Below are positions 1 to 11,900 of a DNA stretch of 64,000 bases, in pieces. Under the pieces are notes generated by a model. That model did no database searches and was not told the origin of the DNA. It was given only the letters and a program-made list of their open reading frames with translations. How positions within the stretch are numbered: the stretch's first letter is position 1; every line of letters begins with the position of its first letter. This DNA comes from Guadua angustifolia (Eukaryota; Streptophyta; Magnoliopsida; Poales; Poaceae): contig JAYEVE010000231.1 in assembly GCA_036346375.1 (NCBI GenBank), positions 1,087,146 through 1,151,145 on the forward strand, read 5' to 3'. The translations under genes and the position numbers were made by a program.

Positions 1-409
1 GGGAAAATTGATTAGCCAACACGTAAAGTGTCGGCAATTCAGATTCTTGTCGGCAATGCCCCTCTTGTCGGCAAAACATTAGCTGCGGCAAAAGATTAAA
101 AGTGTCGGCAAAACTTAGATCTTTGCCGACACTTTATCTGTCGACAAAAGTTTTATCTGTCGGCAATGCCCCTATTGTCGGCAAAACATTAATCGTCGCA
201 AAAGATTGAAAGCTGTCGGCAAAACTTAGATCTTTGCCGACACTTTATCTGTCGGCAAAAGTTTTATCTGTTTCAAGAAAGCCTAAGGCATCGCTTCTCA
301 CCGCTATGTTTATGTCTTGTCGTGAAACCTTTGCCAACAGTTTTTGTGTCGGGAAGGTGTCTTTTGCCGACTATACCATGTGTTGGCAAAAGTGTGCCAT
401 GGTGTAGTG
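1..409. mobile_element. Terminal part of a CACTA (En/Spm-type) DNA transposon
   Basis: The right edge reads GGTGTAGTG at 401-409, the reverse complement of the CACTACACC terminus that defines CACTA elements. The preceding few hundred bases carry many copies, in both orientations, of TGTCGGCAAAA and TTTGCCGACA, which is the usual subterminal-repeat organisation where the transposase accessory protein binds. ACA at 410-412 would be one copy of the 3-bp target duplication. The other end and any TnpD-type transposase are outside the window, so autonomy cannot be judged. The family assignment rests on the terminus plus the subterminal repeats. Confidence 0.8.
48..270. repeat. Two ~110-bp tandem subterminal repeat units of the CACTA element
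   Basis: The segment starting TGTCGGCAATGCC at 48 recurs at 158, giving a period of 110 bp with a few substitutions between copies. Each unit contains several direct and inverted copies of the TGTCGGCAAA core. Such arrays normally lie within the first few hundred bases of CACTA ends. Confidence 0.75.
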
Positions 410-2730
410 ACATCAAAAGCATATACAATTATCAATAACAACATATGAAATGCAAGACTTCTATAAAGGAACCACAATCTAATCTCTGGAAGACCTTTAA
501 CATCGATCACCTGGAATCCTTAGTCATCATAAATATAAATAAAAGATAAACAATAAGAAATTAAAAGATAAATTAAGTTCCATCAGACCCATACTTAGCG
601 TTCATCGAGATACCAGATCATCTAGAGTCAATCGGCACCTTTCGCTAACCAAGGTTTCATCATCCAGTGAAATACAAACCTACTCGTAGTTGGGTGACCG
701 TAGCCATACATGAATAGTGCCAAAATATCACACACAGTACAAGATAAGAATGAGCTCAGTTAAAAGAGAGGGGAAAGGGTAGAAACCAGCCACCAGCCAA
801 CACATTCACCACACCTAGCTTCCTTCTCCTCAAAGCCAACCACACCGAGAGCAAGGTAGGAGTACAGCCGAGAACCAAGCTAGGAGCAAGGGCAGCCTCA
901 GCCAGTGAAGGAGCTCCAACTAGTCAGCCGAGGTAGAGCAAGGGAGCACCAACACCTGTAATCAACCTCACCATCTGAGCATGACCTCATTTCCACTAGA
1001 CCACCACAACACGAGGTAATACTTTGGCTAACTTTAGGAGCAAAGAGTGCACAAGGGAGATGAGGGTAGCGGTAACCAAATTAGAGCATCGTATTGGTCT
1101 TAGAGAGAAGCTGTAGTAGGGGTGGCACCATGCATGTTCGATGAACCCTTCGCACTCCTTGGTGTATAGCAAGTCCTCGGTATCATCGCAGTACCGCCAG
1201 CCCACTAGTAGCCAACCCACAAATCATCATCAACTGAGAGAGAGCAACTCAAATCAAAAATTGGCAAGCATACAAATTAATCAAGTTCATCATAGTAAAA
1301 TAAATCGGGCACCAAGAGTAGTACAGGAGCAAGAAGGCCCTTCCCTAGCCATGGAAGCTGTGGGGTGAAGCTAAGAGGCAGTAGTGAATGTCGACCGTGG
1401 ATGCGAGTCGAGTAGCGCAATCGAGTCGAGGTGGGGAAAAAGGAAGACCGTAGTAGATCTGGAGGAGAGGAGCATTGGTTATGTCGGTGCAGAGAGGCAA
1501 GGAGCTAGGGATGGCAATTGGGTGGGTACCTCCGGGTACAACTGGTGCCCACCCAAACTCAAAACCTAAAACTGTGTCGTCTGCCCAAACCCACTAGACT
1601 TCTCGAGCATGGTCTGTACCTACACCCGAACCCGTGCCATTCCACTCATTGGTGGGTACCCGAACCTAAATGGGTACCCGTTACCCGAACTAGCAAGAAG
1701 AGATGTTACTTAGAATAAATATCCACTTCAAGAAGCTAGGAAGCCTAAAACCCATAAGGGTGAAATCATAACTTGCATTTTCTCCCTAATGAGTAAATCA
1801 GTGAGCCATTTCTACTTAAAAACTAGACACCCTTTTCTAAAAATTCAACCAATAATCATGAGTGCTGAAACCCATGATTGTTCATCAATCATAAATAGAG
1901 CTCATGAAAATTCATCCAATCCCTACAGTTTCTAGAATGTTTCTATTTGAAACCTGCAAAATCTTAAAATCAATTACAGGCAAGGAACATGTTTTATGAG
2001 CGCAAGTCACAAGTGGTGACTGCAAGTCCTTCATGTTTTAGAAACTCTGAATGGAATAGGAGTCAAACAAAACTAAACAAAAATAGCTGGTGGAATCAGT
2101 AATGTATGAGCATATTAAACTGAAGAGCAAACATTGCAAGGAAACAAATTGTTTAAATGGTATGCAGAAAGATATTCTTCTTTTAATCTGGAAATAGACA
2201 CAACTTTAACAATGAACCAAGCACTTTGATATCTTTCAATATGGAAACACTGTTATAGTAGGCCTTTTGTGTTGGCACAACAGGCCAGATCTTGAAACAT
2301 CACACTTCATAGGTAGTTATTGGAGAGAAAAAAATCACTTTCAGGTGTTCCTTTGTTGCTTATCCACAAAGGGGAAAAAGTTCTTTTTTGATTGATCTAA
2401 TCATACATGGTCCAAATTTTTATTATACTCGCAATTCTTACTCTAGCTAGATTAATGCATTGTACGTACTATGAGATAACGTTAGCTAAAATCTAGATAA
2501 TTCCAGAACATCAGTACATCACCCACATTTTGTCTTGAATTCACCAAAAACTTCCCCTCTCCCAGATGGCCGGATCTGAGCTGATGATGAGCCGGGGGCG
2601 GCGACCAATGGTGTAGCAGGAGCGGAGGATCCCAGGGGGTGGCGGCCGGCAGGCACAGCAGGAACGAAGGAGCACTAGGGGGGCGGTCGTGAGGAGTAGT
2701 AATCGGAGGAACTCCGTGTGGTAGCCTAGC
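410..2730. other. Intergenic segment with no supportable gene
   Basis: The frames here are short and broken and show no recognisable protein domain. Two things stand out: a hAT-like terminal fragment near 1505-1695 and a GC-rich patch at about 2560-2710 in otherwise AT-rich DNA. The latter has a 96-residue open frame on the minus strand with a proline-rich, low-complexity translation that I do not accept as a gene. No LTR ends, tRNA or long repeats were seen. It is probably old transposon debris between the CACTA end and element A. Confidence 0.5.
1505..1695. mobile_element. Possible hAT-like terminal fragment
   Basis: The sequence TAGGGATGGCAATTGGG at about 1505 is followed by repeated GGGTACC/GGGTACCCG motifs up to about 1690. 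A TAGGGATG-type start is typical of Ac/Ds-like (hAT) termini, and non-autonomous hAT derivatives of this look are common in grasses. No matching opposite terminus or 8-bp target duplication was found, so it is at best a truncated copy. Confidence 0.3.
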
Positions 2731-4939
2731 AGCAAAGATAAAACAAATAATAGCAAATAGTAATTTCAGCATTTTTCCAAGAAAACATGTGTTTCCAATC
2801 CTAAGTCAAGTTTCCAACTCCAAAAGGGAACCTGCCATCCCAACCAAGTTTTCATTTTAGAAAATTTATGATTGTAATTCCCGAGCTATGCACAATACCG
2901 CGACCACGGCTATTCGAATAGATTTACACTCTGTAGAGGTTATGCACTTTACCCACATGATACTACCAATTCACCACATAGGCGGGTGATTATAACAAAG
3001 CCTTTACAATGCCCTACCTTAGCCTAGCTAGTACTACCTGCTAAGGTTTCAACACCAAAGGGTTCAACCGCCACAATAGGGCCCTCCTGTTGTGCCATTT
3101 GAGTTAATCCATGAACTTGGGACTCACACCACCACTAATAGTACTAAAGCTAAGATATTACAAATTAATTATCTAGGTTGTCCCATACCAAACATATGGT
3201 TGAATGTTTGACTCAGGTCAAAGGCTTGCAAGGTTAAGTCCTTAGAGTGACTAGTGCAAGACTTTCACATACCCTCTGCCCTTTGGCCTATCATGGCACA
3301 CTACCCCTTGCCACTTGCCCCAATCTAAATAATTACCATGCACCACATGCCATCAACAATTCAACATCGTTACGTGACATCCCTCGTCACAACAATTCAA
3401 TCTCACTATGTAACAACACTTGATACACTAATTCATAATCATGTTCTATATTCCATTAGTTAAGATTAAAATTTGATGATTCAAGTACATGCGATGATTT
3501 GGTATGGCTAAGCATACTAATACGGTCTAACCAACCCATGTTGATTTTAGTATTAACCAACTATTAATGACCAATCTAAGGTGATAGATAAATCATCGTG
3601 TACAAATGACAAGGTATAGATCAAATTAGTAGATTAGCTAAGTCCCAATTTAATTTAAAACATTTGTATATATAACATAATATGCAATAGTGTAAAAACA
3701 ATATAGAAATTTTATAAACATAGGTTCAATATGATTAAAACACAACTTGCCTCAGAAAAGGTCTTGCTCTTGCTATAGAAGCTGGTCTTGGGTTGACGGA
3801 TCCTCCTCAAATGTGCCGCACAACTCAACATCTACACAAAATGAGAGAGAAAATCAAATAAACATCAAAATAGAGAGCAAAAAAACCAAAAATCAAATAA
3901 AATTCACCATTAAATAGTCCTCAATTTCCAAATTTTTAGAAATTTGAATCACCCCAATCAGAGCTCGTACGAGAGAGAACGGGCTCGTGGAAAATTCAAA
4001 AATGTAAGAAGCATAAAAATTAAAATAATAAACCGAATTATTTTTCTATTGAAAATTCACTTTATTGTGTCATGCTGACATCAACACCGAACTGAGACAA
4101 CTAGGACGTGCCACATGGCTTGACACTATGCTATGGACTTAATCCACCGAACCGGCGGTCCGCCATGGACTCCCGCTAATGTCATCGTTAGCTAGGGCTA
4201 CAAATGCTTCTTCGAACGATGAATCTCAGGGTGTGGGTAGTACCTTAAATAGCGGTCTTGATGATCATGTATGACACTGAGAAACCAACAGTCGCGGTGG
4301 CGCAATCGTGTTGATGGCAGCTTTGAGTCCTGGTCGAAGATGTTGACTCCATTTCGTTCGATCACAAATGAATGGTCACAATCCAACACAACGCATCACA
4401 ATCCTATCCACTTGTAACAGATTAACGGTTTGAATCGGATAAGATCCAAATCGTCATGATCCAATCCACGCCGACCGATTCTAACCAGACGGTGCACACG
4501 CGCTAGGGTTGTGGCTCTGAAAATGGCTGTTCAATGGCTCGCGCCCAAGCTACAAGAATCAGGCCGAATGGGCCACACAATTATAGGCCATGCGCAATAG
4601 TATCAGGCTCCAGCTCGATACTGTTTTAACAAGTTTCGTCGGCTTCTCCTTTTAAAATAATTCTATTAAATAAACTAATTAGTTTAGAGCAAATCAAATA
4701 TCAAAAAAATTCTAAGAAAAATCCTAAAAATACTTTAAGACATTTTGAACTTAAATAAAATATTTTGAACCAAACTTTATATTAATTTATCTATAAATAA
4801 TTAGTTTTCACAAAAGGTCAATACACTTAATTTAAAATAAATTCAAATAAAGTCGAGAAAAATCCAATAAATTTAGAAAATCCATATAATGCATAAATAA
4901 CATAATAAATTAAATAAAGGCAAAATTTGGGATGTTACA
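2731..4939 (-). repeat. 3' LTR of element A (truncated)
   Basis: On the minus strand the LTR starts TGTAACATCC (plus-strand GTTACA at 4934-4939). It is recognisably similar along its length to the LTR of B at 7590-10466, for example at the shared tract around 2885-2930 and 7690-7735. Similarity to B stops near 2731, so roughly the last 0.5 kb of the LTR is gone. The core promoter may be the CTATTTAAGG stretch (minus strand, about 4245), in the position where B and C also have a TATTTA-like box. Confidence 0.7.
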
Positions 4940-4943
4940 AACC

Positions 4944-6230
4944 TCATCCCTTAACGGAATCTCGACCCTGAGATTTAGTGCTAACTAGAGAATAAGTTAG
5001 GGAATTCTGACTTATTCTCTTTACGCTCCCAAGTGCTCCACTTTCTAAATGATTGCTGCATTGAACTCTGCAAAAGTGAACTAACTTGTTTCTGGTCTTG
5101 CGCTTCATTACACCCAAAATTTTGGTCAGCTGTTCTTTATAAGTCAAATCTTTCTATAGTTCAATTGTCTCTAATGGTGTCTGCTCTACTAGCACTTTAA
5201 GACACTTCTTAAGCTATGACTCATGGAACACATCATGCACTCCTATCAACGACTGCGGCAACTCTAACTAATAAACAACCTCTCCTCGACGGCTCAAAAT
5301 CTTGAATAGACCAACATATATTGGTGCAAGCTTCTCTTTATTTGTGAAACCTTTTAACACCTTTAAGCGGGATAACTCTAAGGTACACAAAATCATCTGG
5401 CTCAAAACTCAACTCACGATGATGATTATCAGTGCAGCTCTTTTGCCTTGATTGTGCTATTTTCAACCTCTCTCTGATCATAGCTATTTGCTTCTTAGCT
5501 TCTTTGAAAATATCAGGCCCAAATGCCAAACGCTCTCTTGTTTCATTCCAATTCAACGGAGTACGATAGGCATGACCATATAAAGCCTCAAATGGTGATA
5601 TTTGTGAACCTGCCTAATAACTGTTATTATTGCTAAACTTTACATATGACAAACACTTATCCCATGAGGTAGCATATCCTCAAGAATTTAATTAACCCTC
5701 TCACTCTAACCATACATGCGTAGATGATACAACATACTAAAATTCAAGCGAGTTCCCATCCTTGACATATATAGCTCTGCCAAGCGATCTCCTAAGTATA
5801 GTTTTCACTTGTATGAAGTGAGCGACCTTGGTCAAACGATCAACGATGACCCATATAGAATCATATCCTTTTTGAGTTCTAGGCAAAGCAGTAATAAAAT
5901 CCATGCTAATTTCCTCCCACTTCCGCTTAGGAACCTTCAACGGCTATAACAAACTAGCAGATCTTTGATGCATGGCTTTTACTCTCTGACTCACATCACA
6001 TAGAGCAATATGCTTAGCTACTTCATGCTTCATGTTAGACCACCAAAACCTTTGCTTAAGATCTTGATACATCTTAGCACTTCCTGGATGAATAGAATGA
6101 TTGGAATCATGAGCTTCCTCAAGAATCAACTGCTTAAGCTCCTTCTTATTTGGTACATAGATTCAACCTTTAAACCACATAGTACCTTGCTCATCCAGAG
6201 TAAAATCCTCAGCTAAGCCTTCCTCCTTCT
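4944..6230 (-). pseudogene. Element A integrase and chromodomain (broken)
   Basis: Pieces in order on the minus strand are: the H2C2 zinc-binding region (about 6129-5960, with H-S-I-H-P-G and one of the two cysteines replaced), the start of the catalytic core with M-D-F-I-T (about 5920-5740), the C-terminal integrase region (5556-5338), and a chromodomain with T-Y-K-E-Q (5147-4944). The middle of the core, including the second catalytic Asp, is deleted: at about 5750 the frame jumps from the I-Y-V-K region to sequence that lies far downstream in B. Frames are broken by stops and shifts. Integrase would insert the cDNA, and the chromodomain would steer it to heterochromatin. The copy cannot function. 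Confidence 0.8.
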
Positions 6231-6317
6231 TGGACTTGATTCCTTTTCGTCATTCTTCTGACCTTCTCTGATCTGATCTTCTAGTGTTGGTTTTACTTCT
6301 AAAGCAGCTAGAAATCC

Positions 6318-7139
6318 TCATGGAACAACTTCCAACTTCAATTTCTGAAACTGGTTGCATAACTCTAGTTGATCATGTGATACCAACAAGTTAGCACTAT
6401 GGCTCTTATAACTTAAAGCATCGACTACCACATTAGCCTTACCGGGATGATAATGGATTCCCACATTATAATCCTTGGTCAACTCCAGTCGTCTCTTGTT
6501 TAGATCCATCTGAGTAAAAATATACTTCAGACTCTTATGGTATTTATATATCTCACATCTATTTCCAATAAGATAATGACATCATATTTTGAAAGCATGC
6601 ATTATGGCATCTAACTTCAAATCATGCGTAGGATAATTCACTTCATGTGGCCTCAACTGCCTTGACGCATATGCAACAATCATGCCATTCTGCATCAATA
6701 CGCATCCAAGACCTTGCCTAGAAGCATCACAGTATATATCAAAGCTATTCTGCACATCTGGCAATGCTAACATGGGTGCTGTCGTCAGATGCTTCTTTAA
6801 TTTCAAAAAACTCTTTTCGCACTATGGCGTCCATGCAAATTTCTTCTCCTTTTTCAATAATTGCGTAAGAGATCTATCAATCATCGAAAATCCTTCTATA
6901 AATCGACGGTAATATCCCACTATTCCTAGAAAACTACGAATTTGAGTAACAAACTTTGGTTGCTCTCAATGCAACACCGCTTTGACCTTGCTTGGGTCAA
7001 CAACAACTCCCTTAGCCGTCATTACATGGCCAAGAAATTTAAATTTCTCTTTCTAGAAGTTGCACTTACTAAACTTAGCATACAGCTGTTGCTCACACAG
7101 CCTTTCCAAAGCCAATCTCAAATGTTCTGCATGCTCTTC
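6318..7139 (-). pseudogene. Element A reverse transcriptase (C-terminal part) and RNase H (broken)
   Basis: The minus-strand translation from 7139 covers the RT thumb/connection region (a G-Y-Y-R-R-F-I-like stretch near 6910-6890). It then gives RNase H with Y-C-D-A-S (about 6735) and V-A-Y-A-S-R-Q-L-R-P (about 6680-6650), and ends with the conserved Y-H-P-G-K-A-N-V-V-V-D-A-L region near 6450-6410. The RT catalytic Y/F-x-D-D motif lies just beyond the break at 7139 and is absent. Several frameshifts separate the pieces. Homology to B (12791-11900) and C (35090-35760) is clear. Confidence 0.8.
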
Positions 7140-10100
7140 TATCGGGACCTGAATATGCAAATCCGAACCCTCTGTGTATTCCGCACTAGTCCAGGAACAC
7201 ACTAGTGCACATAGGCTCAACATAGATGAATATCAAAATCATAGTTAACGAAAATATAATGAAGACTTTATCAAGTTAAGTATAACTGTTAAATGACCTT
7301 ATGGTCCACCTTACATGAATACGCCATACAGGGTTAAAACTGAAACAAAAGTAAACAGCGGCGGAAATAATCAAAAGCGTAGGAAACCCTTCAACTGCCA
7401 TAGGCAACTGATAAGGTTCGCACCCTAGTTGATCGCCTCCTCTTGGATCTCGTCCTCAAAAGCAGGCGTTGCTTCCTCTCCAACTGATGCATGGCTTAGT
7501 ACAAAGGATAGGCTACAAGGTTATTTTGCATAAACAACATTTATAAAAGAATAGCATAAATAGATTGAAAGACAATAAAACAAATAATAACAATAATAAC
7601 TTTGCGATTGTTTTCAAAAACCAATTCACAACCTTATTTCTCATTTCAACCTCCCATCCCACATTTGTTTTGATAAAATCTAACCCTTGACTGTAATCAC
7701 CGAGCAATTCTCAATACCGTGAGCACAACTATTCGAATAGGTTTTACACTCTGCAAATTAAGGATATACACTTTACCCACAAGATATAATCATACACTAC
7801 AAAGACGAGTGATCATAAAAAAGCCTTTCCAATGCCTATCTAAACCCGATACTAACCGCTAAGGTTTCAACACTGGTGGGACTACCACATCCAAGGCCCC
7901 CCTTTTGCACCATGTAAGCCAACCCGTGTGACGACTGGTTACCACTATCCGGGCCTCACACCACTACAATAGTACCAAAGTTTAGACTCAACAAATTAAT
8001 CAGGTAGATCTGTCCCATACCAGACTTGTGGTTGTATGAATGACCTAGTTCAAATTCTTGCAAGGTTAAGTTCTTAATTGACCAAGGAAAAACTAACCAA
8101 AAATCATCATAGCGGTAAATCACAATTATCATAAAAAGCAATGCGACCGCCCATGTGCCTCATTAGCCCACCACAAATACATTCCACTTGCCTCGGTCTG
8201 AATCACTTTACCACCCCGGTTGATTTACCATGCACCATGTGGCATCAACAATACCAACATTGTGTGACAATACCAAACACACAAGTTAATAAGTATGTTT
8301 CATAATCATTAAGCAAGATTAATCATTTGCACATAAAATGATGACTCGTTGTATGACTAAACATACAACTTGTGTTCTAACTACCCACATTAGCAATTAT
8401 AGCAACCAATTAACATTAAACCGTTCTAGGGTGACAAATGATATATGACATATAACAAAGCAAGGTGGATGTAATTCAAGTGGACGATTAGCTATTCCCA
8501 ACATCTGGAAAACAAGTGATAATTGAAATAACATGCAATACTTTGAAACAATATAATATGTAAAGCACAGGTTCAACATGATCAAAGCATGACTTTCCTT
8601 CAAAGAGCTCTGAATCCTACTCTGGAACTTGATCAAGTGCTAGCTCCTCGATGACAAACTCACCAGGCAACTCGACGTCTACACGTAACGAAAGAGAAAT
8701 TAATAAATACCCAAAATAGAGAGCAAAGTCAACTCAAAAATTAAATAAAATTTATCATAAAATAGAGAATGATTTTACAAATTTTTAGAGACTGGAATTA
8801 CCTCAATCGGAGCTTGGATGCAAAAGATATAGCCATTGAAAGTTTGAAATAAATGGAAAATCACAAAAAATCGGAAATTCCAAATTAACCGAATTAATTT
8901 TATACGGGACATTTGTGTTTATGACGTCAGCATGACCTAGTGATGATGTCAACACATAATTAAAATTCGTTTGAATTATTTTTCTAAAGAAAATTGAATT
9001 ATGACGTCAGCGGACACGTGGCCCAATGAGGTGCCGACATGCGTTGCAACCACAGCGCGACACACGTCACCAGTGTATGGACTCAGTCTACAGCCGACGC
9101 TAGTCCACGGTGGACTAGCGACACTGTGCTATGCACCGGCTGACGCAAGCAGCACACGCGGCACTCTCGGATTGACAACATGTGGCACTGATCCAATGGG
9201 CTCGATTGAGACACGCGGCACGATGATCTCGACCGTTCACTACTGATCGAACGGTGGAGATTAAAGGGGTGATGTCAACGAAGACCAGCAACGACAATAG
9301 CTCAGTTTCCACATGACACGCGGTAGCACGGGACTGGCCCGACACGTGGTGCGATCTAATCCATTTAGTTTGAATCCAACGGCTCGGATCTGACAACTTA
9401 GCGACAACAGGGGGGACACACGGCATGATCTACACCGACCAACGTGGATCCAATGTATAATGGTGGTGATGCAATGCGGCACAACCCGAACCATGCGATT
9501 AAGATCTACAGCGAGGGTTGAAGGAGTTGTTTGCTGTTGGATATGGTGACGTGGTTTGATCCTGGCGGTTAATTGAAGATCTGTTGGTCGACAAAGCTCG
9601 TAACGGTGGCAATGGCATGACAGGGCGAGTTCACCGAAGTTGAGGACAACGACACAACCAACGGTGTTCTGGGGTGACTGTGGCGGCACGAGGGGGTACG
9701 TTCGACGCGGCTTGACACGAGCGTTCCGGATCTGCCTTCAGGCGTGGCGGAGTGGCGGCGGTTCATGGCAAAGCAGCGAAAAAATGTGGAGGCTTCGGCT
9801 CTAGAACAACGGTGAGATCGCAACTGGGCTAGAAGATGCAGCACGGGGTGGGGAATCCAAGGGTGGTGGCGGTGCTATAAATAGTGGCCTCGACGTCCGC
9901 AAATCTTGTTCGAAACGAGGTCCACCCGAATACGGCGGCAGAATCTAGTGGAGACACGGACGAGCGATGTGGTAGCATCACAGATGTCCGAGCGGTGGTA
10001 GATCAATGGTACGAAGCACAGCGATGACGCGAAGGAAGCACGGCCATGCGATGTTGATCCAATGGATGAGAACGTAGGGTTTCGGCGGCTGGCTACGCGG

Positions 10101-10466
10101 GCTAGCGGGTGATTGGGCTAGGCCAAGCAGGGAAACAGGCCGGACCAAACAAAATTCAGCCCAAACACTATTTTGCAATTTTAAATACGTTTCCAAATAA
10201 AAACAATTTAGATAAATAAATAAAGTTTAAATAAATAGCAAAAATACCGGGAAAAATCTAAAAAATTCCAAAAAATACTTTAAGGCATTTGGAACCCAAA
10301 TAAATTTTTTCCAATAAAAGATCATTAATACTTTCCACTGAACAAATAAAAGATAGCAAATGGCCTATTTCAATAAATACTAAAAGAATTAAATAAAATC
10401 TCAAAAAATTCAAATAAAAGGAGAAAGCACAATAAATCTAGAAAAATCAAAATTTAGGATGTTACA
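7140..10466 (-). repeat. 3' LTR of element B
   Basis: On the minus strand it begins TGTAACATCC (plus GTTACA at 10461-10466), directly after a polypurine tract. Length is about 3.3 kb. The lower end, at about 7140-7350, matches the inverted C-LTR remnant at 15290-15510 and stops at the junction with element A's RT, so the terminal CA may be lost. A CTATTTATAG box on the minus strand near 9880 is a plausible promoter core. The overlapping open frames between 9000 and 9850 are in LTR sequence and are not genes. Confidence 0.8.
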
Positions 10467-10470
10467 AACC

Positions 10471-10480
10471 TCCCCCCTTA
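10471..10480 (-). other. Polypurine tract of element B
   Basis: The plus-strand run TCCCCCCTTA, read on the minus strand as TAAGGGGGGA, lies four bases before the TGTAAC start of the 3' LTR. This is where plus-strand DNA synthesis is primed in gypsy elements. Confidence 0.75.
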
Positions 10481-10489
10481 ACAGAATCT

Positions 10490-11900
10490 CAACCCCGAGA
10501 TTCAAGGCTTAATAAGGAATAGGTTCAAAATTCTAACTTCAGATCCTTTTCTCACTCCCACGTGGCCTTACTCTCGGAATGATTGCTCCACTACAATCTG
10601 CAAAAATGCACTGACTTATTCCAGATTCTGCGATCAGCTACATCTAAAATCTTGATTGGCTGCTCTTTGTAGGTTAGATCCTCTTGCAATTCAATGGACT
10701 CTAATGATGTCTGCTCTGCAGGTAGTCATAGACACTTCTTCAACTGAAACACATGGAATACATCATGCACTCCTACCAATGCTTGCGTCAATTCTAACTG
10801 ATATGCAACCTCTCCTCTGTGACTCAAGATTTTGAATGGATCAACATATATTGGTGCAAGCTTTCCTTTGCCATGAGAGGGGTTACTCTGAGATACACGA
10901 AATCATCAGGCTCAAAACTTAACTCTTGGCGGCGATTATTAGCGTAGCTCTTTTCGCCATTTGAAGCCTTATATGGTCGCTTTTGTCGCACTCCATTGAA
11001 TTGGAATGAGACAGGAGAAAGATTGATCTTTGGACGGATATTTTAAAAGAAGCTGAAGAGTAGATCGCCATGACCAATTCAGCGGAGTGCGACAAAAGCG
11101 ACCATATAAGGCTTCAAATGGCGACATTTGCAAACTGGCCTGGTAACTGTTGTTGTAGCTAAACTCGGCATACGTCAAACATTTATCCCACGTAGCAGCA
11201 TTGGCTAGGGCATAAAGTCTTAACATATCTTCCAGAATCCGGTTGACTCTTTCAGTCTGACCATCTGTCTGAGGATGATAAGCTGTACTAAAATTCGAAC
11301 GAGTTTCCATTACTTCATGCAACTTATTCTAGAATCTTGAGGTAAATTGGGTACCTCTGTTCGATACTATCTTCTTTTGGTACATCATGCAAACACACAA
11401 TTCTTGATATGTACAACTCTGCCAAACGATCTCCTGAGTAGGTGGTCTTCACTAGTATAAGATGCACGACATTAGTCAAATGATCAATTATGACCATATG
11501 GAATCATACCCACTCTGAGTCCTAGGTAAACCGGTGATAAAATCCATACCGATTTCCTCCTACTTCCATTCAGGCACTTTCCAAGGTTGCAAAAAACTTG
11601 CTGGCCTCTGATGCATTACCTTCACTTCTCTGAGAATTAACTGCTTTAATTCCTTCTCATTTGGCACACAAATTCGACCTTTCATCCATAAGGTTTTCTA
11701 TGCATCTAAAGCGAAATTCTTAGCTTTACCTTCGTTCATTTTAGACTTAATCCTCTTTATTTTGGCATCATCGTTCTGCCCTTCTCTAATTTGATCCTCC
11801 AAAGTAGGCTTCACCTCCAGGGTTGCTAGAAACCTTTTTGGTACCACTTCCAATCTCAGGTTCTGGAATTCCTTGCATAACTCAGGTTGACTTTCCTAAA
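10490..11900 (-). pseudogene. Element B integrase and chromodomain (broken, rearranged)
   Basis: The minus strand holds the catalytic-core start M-D-F-I-T-G-L-P-R-T (near 11545), I-V-S-N-R-G-T-Q-F-T-S (about 11370-11335) and Y-H-P-Q-T-D-G-Q-T-E-R (about 11285-11250), then a chromodomain-like tail near 10700-10570. The second catalytic Asp of the D-D-E triad is Asn: the codon at 11359-11361 reads AAC on the minus strand. The H2C2 zinc-binding domain is deleted near 11632, where K-Q-L-I-L-R is followed directly by sequence that should lie after it. A 40-bp inverted duplication (10955-11123) flips part of the C-terminal region. Confidence 0.8.
10955..11123. repeat. Perfect 40-bp inverted repeat inside element B pol
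   Basis: Arms at 10955-10994 and 11084-11123 are exact reverse complements (40 of 40), separated by 89 bp, and with two mismatches the match extends about 9 bp further inward. The spacer is pol sequence in plus orientation although the element is on the minus strand, so about 0.12 kb is inverted with one arm duplicated. Confidence 0.95.

Larger units (their letters stand above)
2731..7139 (-). mobile_element. Element A: truncated Ty3/gypsy chromovirus
   Basis: Read on the minus strand it runs RT (partial), RNase H, integrase, chromodomain, polypurine tract, 3' LTR. This is the Ty3/gypsy order, and the C-terminal chromodomain with very long LTRs points to the chromovirus clade (Tekay/Del-like is my tentative guess). 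It is collinear with elements B and C. RT stops at about 7139 in mid-domain, just after the FIDD region, and is joined there directly to the LTR of element B. Gag, protease and 5' LTR are missing, and the LTR itself lacks its 3' end below 2731. Confidence 0.75.

Noticed and set aside
2482..2772. 96-codon frame with a hydrophobic start that looks like a signal peptide
   Set aside because: Crosses the edge of a degraded LTR, is proline-rich and low in complexity, and has no match to a family I know.
9001..9844. Cluster of open frames (up to 142 codons) on both strands
   Set aside because: They lie in the 3' LTR of element B; the matching parts of the A and C LTRs do not conserve any frame.
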